From assembly GCF_050942215.1 (NCBI RefSeq), contig NZ_CP192056.1:3162001-3226000 (forward strand): a stretch of 64,000 nt of DNA. Reading direction: 5' to 3'. The notes under the pieces were generated by a model. The model made no database searches, was not told the DNA's origin, and saw only the letters and a list, made by a program, of their open reading frames with translations. Both the position numbers and the translations under genes were made by a program. Positions 25,764-34,131 of this stretch are shown here, one piece after another. The stretch's first letter is position 1. Each line of letters begins with the position of its first letter. The stretch is from Sphaerimonospora sp050942215. Its GTDB lineage: Bacteria; Actinomycetota; Actinomycetes; Streptosporangiales; Streptosporangiaceae.

Positions 25764-26762
25764 TCAGGCGGCGGCCTCGCTCTCGGAGCGGACGGCGGTT
25801 CCGGCGCGGCCGGCCGACTCGACGGCGCCGAAGAAGCGGGAGATGTGCTTGAACACCATGCGTGCCTCGGGGAGGAGGTCGGCGAGGATCGGGAAGACGT
25901 GGGGCATCCGGCGCCACTCCTCGTAGGTCACCGGCACGCCGTTCTCCCGCGCGCTCAGCGCGACCCGGTGGCCCTCATCCCGCAGGACCTCCGTCGAACC
26001 CGTCACGATCATCAGTGGCGGGATGCCGGTGTAGTCGCCGTAGACGGGGGATACGAGGGGGTCGAGCGGGTCGAGGCCGTCGGTCCAGCGGCGGGCGAGC
26101 CAGTCCACGCGCCCGGCGGGAAGCATGGGATCGCTCCAGTGGTTCGCCCTGCGGCGTGAGCTGCTCAGGTCGGTCCAGGGGGAGAGGCATACGCCGGCAG
26201 CGGGCAGGGGCATGCCCCTGTCGCGCAGGGCGAGCAGGCTGGCCAGGGTGAGGTGGCCGCCGGCCGAGTCGCCGGCCAGCAGGATGTCCTCGGGGGCGTA
26301 ACCGCGCTCGAGCAGGCACTCGTAGGCGGCGAGCGCGTCGGAGAGCGACTCGGCCAGCGAGTGGACCGGTCCCTGCCGGTAGTCGAGGGAGAGCACCGGC
26401 CGGCCGGCCGTGAGCGACAGCCGCCAGGTGATCGGGCGATGCGTGGCGGCGGAACACAGGAAGTAGGCGCCGCCGTGGAAGTAGAGCAGCACTTTGCCCT
26501 CCTCCAGGCCGTCGCCGGCCCGCACCCACTCACCGGAGCAGGCGCCGAACTTCTCCTGATCAATGGTCACGTGCTTGGGAAGGATGCCCGGCACGCGCTC
26601 GCCCAGGCCCATCACCCGGCTGGCGACCGTCATGCCCGTGGTGTTGCGGAGGAGGAGGCTGGTCATCGGCTTCATCGTCCCCCGGAGCAGTCCGTTGAGG
26701 GCGGCCGCCTGCCAGCTCACGGGGTAATCAGGATGAACATCACGGTTCAGCTCGTCACCCAT
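25764..26762 (-). CDS. alpha/beta hydrolase of the hormone-sensitive-lipase (HSL) family
   Basis: 332 aa. The oxyanion-hole motif YFHGGAYFLCS, the nucleophile elbow GDSAGGH and a C-terminal acid/His pair (TEVLRDEGH...RMPHVFP) mark a group IV (HSL) esterase, like monoterpene-lactone and short-chain ester hydrolases. There is no signal peptide, so it is cytosolic. A GGTTAC-N6-GTAAC palindrome upstream matches that of the acyl-CoA dehydrogenase gene, so the two may share a lipid-related repressor. The natural substrate is unknown. Confidence 0.9.
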   Translation of the reverse strand: MGDELNRDVHPDYPVSWQAAALNGLLRGTMKPMTSLLLRNTTGMTVASRVMGLGERVPGILPKHVTIDQEKFGACSGEWVRAGDGLEEGKVLLYFHGGAYFLCSAATHRPITWRLSLTAGRPVLSLDYRQGPVHSLAESLSDALAAYECLLERGYAPEDILLAGDSAGGHLTLASLLALRDRGMPLPAAGVCLSPWTDLSSSRRRANHWSDPMLPAGRVDWLARRWTDGLDPLDPLVSPVYGDYTGIPPLMIVTGSTEVLRDEGHRVALSARENGVPVTYEEWRRMPHVFPILADLLPEARMVFKHISRFFGAVESAGRAGTAVRSESEAAA

Positions 26763-26805
26763 TCAAAACCTCCCAAAAGGGACATTCCCGTATAGGTAAC
26801 GGTTC

Positions 26806-26856
26806 TACCGGCCGGTATGTTTCACCCCCCTCACGGAATGGTTACGGTCAGGTAAC
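26806..26856. promoter_or_regulatory. palindromes in the 334-bp gap before the hydrolase gene
   Basis: The gap 26763-27096 holds a perfect 12-bp palindrome TACCGGCCGGTA (26806-26817) and GTTAC-N6-GTAAC (26841-26856), the latter like the site at 21735. The rest of the gap (26857-27096) shows only a short CCGACTCCGACC duplication before the exporter genes and no gene. Confidence 0.5.
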
Positions 26857-27096
26857 GCTCCCGGTGGGAGCCGTGTAGGCAGGACGGCCCCCTGTGGTTC
26901 CCGCTGCCCAGAAAAGCGCTCGGTAATCAAGTGCGCGCGTCCGCATGATGTTTTACGATCTCCACGGCCCGAACCACGCACCCGGACCCCCGAACCGCAC
27001 GACCCCACCCGACACGTTCCGATCCCCGCCCGACTCCGACCACCGACTGTCACCGTCCGACTCCGACCGTCCGATCCCTGGGCCCGACTTGGGGAG

Positions 27097-27897
27097 GTGT
27101 CCGCCTTCTTCCTCTATGTGCGACTCGTCCGGTACGGCTTCCGCAGGCATGCCACCTACTGGGGTGCCGCGGCGGCCGGGGCGCTCACCAACACCGTCTT
27201 CGGGGTGCTGCGCGCGTACGTGCTGATCGCCCTGTGGGAGTCCCGCCCGGGGCTCGGCGGCTACGACGTGGGCGACGCGGTCACCTTCTGCTTCCTCACC
27301 CAGGCGTTCATCGGGCCCATGCAGCTGTTCGGCGCGGGTCTGGAGCTCTCCCGGCGCATCCGCAGCGGCGACATCGCACTCGATCTCGTCCGCCCGGCGC
27401 CCCTCCAGATGTGGACCCTGGCGGAGGACCTGGGCCGGGCCGCGTACCTCTTCCTCGCCCGCGGTCTCCCGCCCACGCTCACCGGCGCGCTGCTGTTCGG
27501 GATCGAGCCGCCGGCCGACGCGGCCGCCTTCCTGGTGTGCCTCGTCCTCGCCGTCGTCGTCGGCTTCGGCTGGCGTTACCTGATCGCCATGGCCGCCTGC
27601 TGGGTGCTGGACGACCGGGGTCTCAACGTGATGTCGGCGGTGCTCACCACGTTCTTCAGCGGAATGATGCTGCCGCTGGTGATCTTCCCCGGCCGGCTCG
27701 GTTCGCTCGCCCGCTCGCTGCCCTGGGCGGCGATGGTGCAGGTGCCCGCCGACGTGTACCTGGGCGGGATCGGCGACCGGACCGGCGGCCTGGCGGGGGC
27801 CCTGGCGTTCCAGTGCCTGTGGGCGGCCGTGCTGCTCGGGCTGGGCGCGGCGCTCACCGCCGCCGCCCGGCGGAAGGTGGTGATCCAGGGTGGCTGA
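27097..27897 (+). CDS. ABC-2 type permease, subunit 1
   Basis: 266 aa with six hydrophobic segments, starting at GTG 27097 directly after a GGGGAGG; the spacing is unusually short. The N-terminus YGFRRHATYWGAAAAGALTN is typical of the ABC-2 exporters of the DrrB/viologen-type group. It is the first gene of a permease-permease-ATPase operon. Exporters of this architecture remove hydrophobic or cationic compounds; the substrate is unknown. Confidence 0.85.
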   Translation: MSAFFLYVRLVRYGFRRHATYWGAAAAGALTNTVFGVLRAYVLIALWESRPGLGGYDVGDAVTFCFLTQAFIGPMQLFGAGLELSRRIRSGDIALDLVRPAPLQMWTLAEDLGRAAYLFLARGLPPTLTGALLFGIEPPADAAAFLVCLVLAVVVGFGWRYLIAMAACWVLDDRGLNVMSAVLTTFFSGMMLPLVIFPGRLGSLARSLPWAAMVQVPADVYLGGIGDRTGGLAGALAFQCLWAAVLLGLGAALTAAARRKVVIQGG

Positions 27898-27929
27898 GCC
27901 GGCGGACGCCGCCGACGCGGGAGGTCCCC

Positions 27930-28718
27930 GTGGTTAGAACCTACGCGCTGCTCGTGTGGACGTGGACCAGGGCCGCGGCGCAGTACCCGCTCTCCTTCGC
28001 CCTCATGACCGCCGGCGGGTTCGTCGTGAGCGGCCTCGACATCGCCGTGATCTGGGTGATCTTCGCGAACACCTCGTCGCTCGGCGGCTTCGGCCTCGCC
28101 GAGGTCATGTTCCTGTACGGCTCGGCCGGTCTGGCCTTCGCCATCGCCGACCTGCTGTTCAGCAACGTCGACCGGATCAGCGAGCACATCAGGACCGGCA
28201 CGCTCGACGCGATTCTGATCCGGCCGGTCAGTCCGTTCGTGCAGGTGGCCGCCGACCGGTTCATGCCCCACCGGATCGGCCGGGTGGCCCAGGCGGCCGT
28301 CGTGCTGGGCATCGCGCTGCCCCGGCTGGACGTGCCGGCGGGCCGCGCCTGGATGATCCTGGTGATGGTCGCCTGCGGCATCGTGATCTTCACGTCCGTC
28401 TGGGCCCTCGGCGGCGCCGTCCAGTTCCTGCTCACCGACGCCCCCGAGGTCGCCAACGCGTTCACCTACGGGGGCGGCATGCTCACCCAGTATCCGCTGA
28501 GCGTCTACGGCGATCACATCGTCCGGGGTGTCACGTTCATCCTGCCGCTGGCGTTCGTCAACTGGCAGCCGGGGCTGTACGTGCTCGGCCGCGACGATCC
28601 GCTCGGTCTGCCGCACTGGGTGCGCTTCCTCTCCCCCGCCGCCGCCGTCGCGCTGGCGCTCATCGCCGCGTCGGCCTGGCGGGCCGGGATCCGCCGCTAC
28701 CGATCGACAGGGAGCTGA
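27930..28718 (+). CDS. ABC-2 type permease, subunit 2
   Basis: 262 aa, six hydrophobic segments. GTG 27930 is chosen because GGGAGG lies 5 nt upstream; the open frame continues far back inside subunit 1 without meaning. It forms a heterodimer partner for the preceding permease, as in other two-permease ABC-2 exporters, and lies 2 nt before the ATPase gene. Confidence 0.85.
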   Translation: MVRTYALLVWTWTRAAAQYPLSFALMTAGGFVVSGLDIAVIWVIFANTSSLGGFGLAEVMFLYGSAGLAFAIADLLFSNVDRISEHIRTGTLDAILIRPVSPFVQVAADRFMPHRIGRVAQAAVVLGIALPRLDVPAGRAWMILVMVACGIVIFTSVWALGGAVQFLLTDAPEVANAFTYGGGMLTQYPLSVYGDHIVRGVTFILPLAFVNWQPGLYVLGRDDPLGLPHWVRFLSPAAAVALALIAASAWRAGIRRYRSTGS

Positions 28719-28720
28719 TA

Positions 28721-29485
28721 ATGATCAAGGCCGCCGGTCTCGGCCGCGCCTTCAAGGTTCGCGGCCGTGTCGTGCATGCCGTACGGGACCTGTCCTTCCA
28801 CATCGAGGCCGGGGAGTTCGTCGGCTGCCTCGGCCCGAACGGCGCGGGAAAATCCACGACGATCAAGATGCTCACCGGCATCCTGTCGCCGACCTCGGGC
28901 CGGGTCAGCGTGGCCGGCCTCGACCCCACCCGCCGTCGTACGGCTCTCGCCCGGCGGATCGGCGTGGTGTTCGGGCAGCGGACGACGCTGTGGTGGGATC
29001 TGCCGCTGAGGGACAGCTTCGAACTGATCCGCCTCCTTTACAAAGTAGATCGAAAGCCGTTCCGGGAGCGGCTGGAGGAGTTGACCGCGCTCCTCGACAT
29101 GGCCGGGTTCCTGGCCACCCCGGTCCGGCAGCTCAGCCTCGGCCAGCGGATGCGGGGCGACCTCGCGGCGGCGCTGCTCCACGACCCGGCGGTGCTCGTC
29201 CTCGACGAGCCGACGATCGGCCTCGACATCGTCAGCAAGGCTGGAGTGCGCGACTTCCTGCGGCGGCGCAACGCCGAGCACGGCACCACGGTCCTGCTCA
29301 CCACCCACGACCTGGGCGACGTCGAACGGCTGTGCCGCCGGGTGCTGCTGATCGACCACGGCAGGCTCGCCTTCGACGGCACGGTCGGCGAGCTGCTGGC
29401 CACCGTGCCGGGCGAGACCTCGATCGAGGATGTGGTGGCGCACCTCTACCGCAACGGCTCGTCGCCGACCGGCGAACCCCGGTAG
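28721..29485 (+). CDS. ABC-2 exporter ATP-binding protein
   Basis: 254 aa from ATG 28721 with GGGAG 7 nt upstream. Walker A GPNGAGKSTTI, Q-loop GVVFGQRTTLWWDL, signature LSLGQRMRGDLA (LSLGQ form), Walker B VLVLDEPTIGLD and switch TTHDLGDVE. The QRTTLWWDLP stretch is characteristic of ATPases paired with two ABC-2 permeases. It energises the two membrane proteins upstream in the same operon. Confidence 0.92.
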   Translation: MIKAAGLGRAFKVRGRVVHAVRDLSFHIEAGEFVGCLGPNGAGKSTTIKMLTGILSPTSGRVSVAGLDPTRRRTALARRIGVVFGQRTTLWWDLPLRDSFELIRLLYKVDRKPFRERLEELTALLDMAGFLATPVRQLSLGQRMRGDLAAALLHDPAVLVLDEPTIGLDIVSKAGVRDFLRRRNAEHGTTVLLTTHDLGDVERLCRRVLLIDHGRLAFDGTVGELLATVPGETSIEDVVAHLYRNGSSPTGEPR

Positions 29486-29492
29486 CCGCGGC

Positions 29493-29966
29493 TCAGAAGC
29501 CGAGGCCCTCCTCGTCCTCTTCGTCCTCCTCGCTCCCGGCCCGGCTCACCCACCGGGACGGCATGAGCACCGGGAGGAACAGCGCGATGCCGACCATGGC
29601 GTAGACCCCGCTCGACAGCAGCGTGAGCGTCCCGTGTCCCGCCTGGGCGAGCTCATGGTGCACGGAGGCGTCGGTGGGGGCGAGGGAAGCGGCCCGCGAG
29701 ACGTCCAGGACATAGACCACGGTCCAGGCGAGCAGCGCCATCGACGGGACGAACGTCGCCAGCGGGGACACCCGGCACACCAGGACCAGCCCGAGCAGCA
29801 GGCCCACAGCGGCCATCACACCGATCGCGATCAGCATGCGGGGTTCCTTGATCGGATCGACGTTCTGCATCGCGCCGCGAATCACCTCCTGGGAGGCCCA
29901 TCCACCACCGAGGAGCAGGGCCGCGGCGACGAAAACGCCCAGCAGCAGCCCGAAGAAGTGCCGCAT
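29493..29966 (-). CDS. small four-helix membrane protein of unknown function
   Basis: 157 aa from ATG 29966. Hydrophobic segments near residues 5-25, 45-65, 70-90 and 118-138 and an acidic C-terminus (EEDEEDEEG). I recognise no family. Its end faces the ABC operon end to end, 7 bp apart, with no visible terminator in between. It may sit in the envelope, but nothing more can be said. Confidence 0.65.
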   Translation of the reverse strand: MRHFFGLLLGVFVAAALLLGGGWASQEVIRGAMQNVDPIKEPRMLIAIGVMAAVGLLLGLVLVCRVSPLATFVPSMALLAWTVVYVLDVSRAASLAPTDASVHHELAQAGHGTLTLLSSGVYAMVGIALFLPVLMPSRWVSRAGSEEDEEDEEGLGF

Positions 29967-30225
29967 GCACACCACCTAGTGAGAGGTTCGCGGCAACATT
30001 AGCGACAAATCTCCGCCGCGGGCAGCAACTTAGGCGGTTATGCCGTGGATGTGAAGCGAGACCTGGCGATGGCACCGAAGATCGCCACGGTGCCGGCCCA
30101 TGGCGGTACCGTCCATCTCGAGGACGCCGCCCCCGGGCCGCACGCGGTCGTACGGCTCCCGCCCGCCGATCCCCGAACCGGCGGCTCCTCGCCGCCGCCC
30201 CCGAGCTCACCCTGGAGAGACCACG

Positions 30226-31644
30226 ATGCTTCCCGAGCACGGCAGGCCCGCTTCCGAACTGCTCGCCGAGCTGTCCGCGCTGCGGGCCGGCGACCTGCCG
30301 GTACGCGGCGGCAGGGTGACCGCGTACGTCTACGACACCGGGCGGCCCGAGGTGCACGACGCCGCGCACCGGGCGTACGCCGAGATGATCGAGGTCAACA
30401 TGCTCGACCCGACGGCGTTCCCCAGCATGGTCGCGCTGGAGAAGCAGGTGGTGGGCGCGGCGGCCGAGCTGCTCGGACGGCCCGGCGCGCCCGGGATCTT
30501 CACCAGCGGCGGCACAGAGTCGATCATGCTGGCCGTGAAGGCGGCGCGGGACACCCGTCCGGGGACCGGCCGCGTGGTGCTGCCGGTCACCGCGCATCCC
30601 GCCTTCCACAAGGCCGCGCACTACCTCGGCATGGAGACCGTCCCGGTGCCGGTCGACGCCGGGACGTTCCGTGCGTCGGTGCCCGCGGTCGCCGAGGCGA
30701 TCGACGAGCGGACGGCCCTGGTCGTGGCGTCCGCCCCCGCCTACCCCCAGGGCGTCGTCGACCCGGTCACGGAGATCGCCGGGCTCGCCGCCTCGCGGGG
30801 GGTGCCGTGCCACGTCGACGCCTGCGTCGGCGGCTGGCTGCTGCCCTGGCTGCGCGAGGCCGGCGCGGCGATCCCGCCCTTCGATCTCGGTGTTCCCGGG
30901 GTGACCTCGATCTCCTGCGACCTGCACAAGTTCGGCTACGCGCCCAAGGGGGCCTCGGTGCTGCTGTTCCGTGACGCCGAGCTGCGCCGCGCCGCGTACT
31001 TCGCCTCCGCCGCCTGGCCCGGATACACGATCATCAACGCGACCGTGCAGAGCTCGCGCTCGGCCGGGCCGCTCGGCGGGGCGTGGGCCACCCTCCAGTC
31101 GCTCGGCCGCGAGGGCTATCTGGAGCTGGGCCGCAGGACGCTGGAGGCGACCCGGCGGCTCGTCGCCGGGATCGGCGGCATCCCCGGGCTGCGGGTGCTG
31201 GGCGAGCCGGACGCTTCGCTGGTGGCGATCGCGGGTTCTCCCGAGATCGACGTGTTCGTGCTGGCCGACGAGGCGCGGCGGCTGGGCTGGTTCCTCCAGC
31301 CGCAGCTCTCCTACGCGGGGATCCCGGCCAATCTGCACATCACGGTCACCGGGGTCACGCTGGCGGGAGTCGACGCCATGCTCGAGGTGATCGCGTCGGC
31401 GGCCGGGACCGCCCGGCTGCGTGGTCCGGCCGCGGTGCCGGAGGGCCTGCCGGAACTGATCGCCTCGATCGACCTCGACACGATCGACGACGAAACGTTC
31501 GCCGGGCTCGCCGCCTCGGTCGGCATCGACCTGCGCGGTGCCGGCCAGCCCGCCATGGCGACCGTCAACGCCGTGCTCGACGCGCTGCCGGCGCCGGTAC
31601 GCGAGGCGGTCCTCGTCCGCTTCCTGTCCGTGATGTACGGCTGA
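30226..31644 (+). CDS. PLP-dependent decarboxylase/sphingosine-1-phosphate-lyase-like aminotransferase-fold enzyme
   Basis: 472 aa from ATG 30226, with GGAGAG upstream. Fold type I PLP enzyme: SGGTESIMLAVKAARD binds phosphate, HVDACVGGWLLPW holds the pyridine-nitrogen Asp, and SISCDLHKFGYAPKG carries the Schiff-base Lys. The sequence is closest in pattern to bacterial sphingosine-1-phosphate-lyase-like and glutamate-decarboxylase-like proteins. The reaction is probably amine/aldehyde forming; the substrate is not determinable. A LysR gene converges on it. Confidence 0.82.
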   Translation: MLPEHGRPASELLAELSALRAGDLPVRGGRVTAYVYDTGRPEVHDAAHRAYAEMIEVNMLDPTAFPSMVALEKQVVGAAAELLGRPGAPGIFTSGGTESIMLAVKAARDTRPGTGRVVLPVTAHPAFHKAAHYLGMETVPVPVDAGTFRASVPAVAEAIDERTALVVASAPAYPQGVVDPVTEIAGLAASRGVPCHVDACVGGWLLPWLREAGAAIPPFDLGVPGVTSISCDLHKFGYAPKGASVLLFRDAELRRAAYFASAAWPGYTIINATVQSSRSAGPLGGAWATLQSLGREGYLELGRRTLEATRRLVAGIGGIPGLRVLGEPDASLVAIAGSPEIDVFVLADEARRLGWFLQPQLSYAGIPANLHITVTGVTLAGVDAMLEVIASAAGTARLRGPAAVPEGLPELIASIDLDTIDDETFAGLAASVGIDLRGAGQPAMATVNAVLDALPAPVREAVLVRFLSVMYG

Positions 31645-31701
31645 ACGAAAACGGCATCGAGAGTTATGGATGTCCTATTCATAGCTTTTGGAGCGCTCCA
31701 A

Positions 31702-32571
31702 TCAAGCGGCCGAGCCACCCTCCGTCAGCATGAGGAAGTCCTGCGCCGTGGCGGGGAGCCTGCGCCGGGTGTGGACCATGGCGATGACCTTCGTGACCGG
31801 CGGATCGAGCGAGCGGACCACCAGTCCGGCGCGTTCCGCGCGCATGGCCATTCCGCGATACCACAGCAGCGAGGCCTTCCCCGTGCGAACCGTGCGCAGC
31901 CAGCCGCGGCGTTCGTCCGACTCCACCGTCGCCAGCGGCCGGATGCCGTACACGGCGAAGGTGTGGTCGAACTCCCGGCGCCGGGCGGTCCCCTGGGCCG
32001 GCAGCACGAGACACATCCCGTTCAGCCTGGACATCGGCACGGGGTCGGGCAGATCCGCGCCGGGAGGCGAGATCAGCACGATCTCCTGCCGCTCGAACGG
32101 GTGGCTGACCAGGTCGGCCGGCACCGGGAGATCGGTGAGGCCGAGGTCGGCCCGCTGCCTGCGCACCGCGTTCACCACGTCCTCCCGGCCGTCACACCGC
32201 ACGATCCGCACACGGATCCCCGGATGCTGCGACGCGTAGGCGGGCAGCAGATGTCCGGCGAGGCCGGGCTCCAGGCTGGGGGTCGCCGCGATCCGCAGGT
32301 CGTCGGAGGACTCCGCGGACTGCCGGGCGAGCAACTCGATCTCCTTGACCGCGTCGAGCGCCTCCCTGGCGAGTTTGACGACCTGGCGCCCGTACGCGGT
32401 CACGACGACACCCCTCCCGGAACGCGCGAAAAGCGTCACCCCGAGCTCGCGCTCCAGATCCCGGATGGCACGGGAAAGCGCCGGCTGCGCGATGTACAGC
32501 GACTTGGCCGCGTCAGTCATGGTGCGATGCTCCGCCGTGGCGACCACGTAACGAAGCTGCTGCAGATTCAT
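31702..32571 (-). CDS. LysR-family transcriptional regulator
   Basis: 289 aa. The N-terminal winged helix MNLQQLRYVVATAEHRTMTDAAKSL-type region is followed by a periplasmic-binding-like effector domain. No co-inducer family is recognisable. It is divergent from the zinc peptidase gene and convergent with the PLP enzyme gene; LysR proteins often regulate the divergent neighbour. Its end is followed by the palindrome TTGGAGCGCTCCAA (31688-31701). Confidence 0.9.
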   Translation of the reverse strand: MNLQQLRYVVATAEHRTMTDAAKSLYIAQPALSRAIRDLERELGVTLFARSGRGVVVTAYGRQVVKLAREALDAVKEIELLARQSAESSDDLRIAATPSLEPGLAGHLLPAYASQHPGIRVRIVRCDGREDVVNAVRRQRADLGLTDLPVPADLVSHPFERQEIVLISPPGADLPDPVPMSRLNGMCLVLPAQGTARRREFDHTFAVYGIRPLATVESDERRGWLRTVRTGKASLLWYRGMAMRAERAGLVVRSLDPPVTKVIAMVHTRRRLPATAQDFLMLTEGGSAA

Positions 32572-32723
32572 GCGAAAAAGCTAAGGCAGATCAGCCAAAT
32601 GATTCCGGAACATTACCGAGATCACCTCGCCTGATTACGCATCGTACGCGAGCGAGTGCGACATCCTCGGCTGATCGGAAAATCAGTATGATTTCGCCCC
32701 GAATCCGTAAAGGGGGCAAAGTC

Positions 32724-34034
32724 TTGGCGTCGCAGTACCCTCCACCGCCGCCGTCACGCGGGCGTGCTCCTTACCCGGTCGGGCCGTACCGCCAGCCGCC
32801 CCAGCCGCCACCCGCGCAGTACCCGCCGGCCGGCCATCCGCCGGGACAGCACCCTCCTCCGGGGCGGCCGCCCTACCCGCCGCCACCGGTGCCCCCGCCA
32901 CCCCCGCCTCCGCCTCCGCCTCCGCAGCCCTGGCCGCCGCAGCCGGGGCCTTCTCGGCCCCGGCCCCCGCAGCCCGGCGCGGGCGGGCCGCCCCGGCCCG
33001 GGTGGCCCCCGGGGCGTACGCCTCCGCCGTACGGCCCGGGGTCGCCGTACGGCCACGCGCCGAACCGGCGGCCGCCCAGGCGGAAGACCAGCGCGGCCGC
33101 GACCATCGGCGGGGTGATCGGCGTGCTGGCGTTCACGTTCCTGGTGATCGTCGTGATCGCCGCGGCGCGGAAGGCGACCGAGCGGCAGCCGATCGCACTG
33201 CCGACCCGAACGTCCGAGACCGCCGCCGCCGAGCCCTCGGCCGCCGAACGCCCGACCTCGAAACCCACCTCCCGGCCCACCCGCGAGGACGACGCCTCCG
33301 AGAAGCCGGCCCCGAGGCTGAACCGCACTCTGAAGAACAACACGGTCTACCAGGCCGGCTCACTGGCCCGGCCGAAGTGCCCGGCGGGCAACGCGAGCAT
33401 CTACGACCACGCGCGGTTCAAGGCGCTGATCCTGAAGACCGGCAGGTGCATGGGCCAGGCGTGGGCCCCGGCGCTGAGGCGCGTCGGGATCGAGTGGAGT
33501 CCCCCCGGCTACGTGATCGCCCGGAGCAGGGGCAGGGGCGCCTGCGGCGACTATCCGATGCCCGGGAGCAATGTGCCGTACTACTGCCCGAGCAACAGCA
33601 CGATCTACGCCTCGACCTCGGCGATGGCCAAGGAGTACGGCCCGCTCGGAGCCTGGAACGGGATCATCGTCAGCATGATGGGGCACGAGTACGGCCACCA
33701 CATCCAGCACATCACCGGCATCTCGGACTCCTGGTGGGCACGCTATCAGGAGTCGAGCTCGCGTAGCGCGCAGCTGGCCCTGACCCGGCGGCACGAGCTG
33801 CAGGCGACCTGCTTCGGCGCGATGTTCATGCGCTCCGTGGAACGCAGCTATCCGATCACCCCGGCCCGGCGCAACACGCTTCTGTGGGCGTACGGATACA
33901 TCGGGGACCAGCCGGGCGGGCCGCGCGACCACGGCAGCACGCGCAACAACGCGGTGTGGTTCCGCCAGGGCTACACACGGCCGAAGGTGCACCAGTGCAA
34001 CACCTGGGTCATGGGCTCGTCCTACGTGTCCTGA
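32724..34034 (+). CDS. neutral zinc metallopeptidase with proline-rich cytoplasmic N-terminus
   Basis: 436 aa from TTG 32724, chosen for the AGGGGG site just upstream; the frame opens 12 codons earlier without one. Residues 3-120 are extremely Pro-rich (runs of PPPPP), followed by a transmembrane helix (about 130-155) and a Ser/Thr/Pro linker. The extracellular domain carries the HEYGHHIQ zinc motif with downstream ELQATCFGAMF, the YpfJ/PF04228 pattern. It is a type II membrane protein, probably cell-wall facing. The polyproline tail may bind SH3/WW-like or divisome partners. Confidence 0.88.
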   Translation: MASQYPPPPPSRGRAPYPVGPYRQPPQPPPAQYPPAGHPPGQHPPPGRPPYPPPPVPPPPPPPPPPPQPWPPQPGPSRPRPPQPGAGGPPRPGWPPGRTPPPYGPGSPYGHAPNRRPPRRKTSAAATIGGVIGVLAFTFLVIVVIAAARKATERQPIALPTRTSETAAAEPSAAERPTSKPTSRPTREDDASEKPAPRLNRTLKNNTVYQAGSLARPKCPAGNASIYDHARFKALILKTGRCMGQAWAPALRRVGIEWSPPGYVIARSRGRGACGDYPMPGSNVPYYCPSNSTIYASTSAMAKEYGPLGAWNGIIVSMMGHEYGHHIQHITGISDSWWARYQESSSRSAQLALTRRHELQATCFGAMFMRSVERSYPITPARRNTLLWAYGYIGDQPGGPRDHGSTRNNAVWFRQGYTRPKVHQCNTWVMGSSYVS

Positions 34035-34131
34035 CGGGACGCCGCAGCATTTTGCTTATGTCAATCTTGTCCAGGTATGGGGGCTAGAATCCCTAGCCAA
34101 GTTTTCACTGAGGGGTGGAGAGCGGTGAACC

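Noticed and set aside
31688..31701. TTGGAGCGCTCCAA palindrome as a CebR box
   Set aside because: Two positions differ from the perfect boxes and it lies between two convergent gene ends, so a hairpin terminator is more likely.
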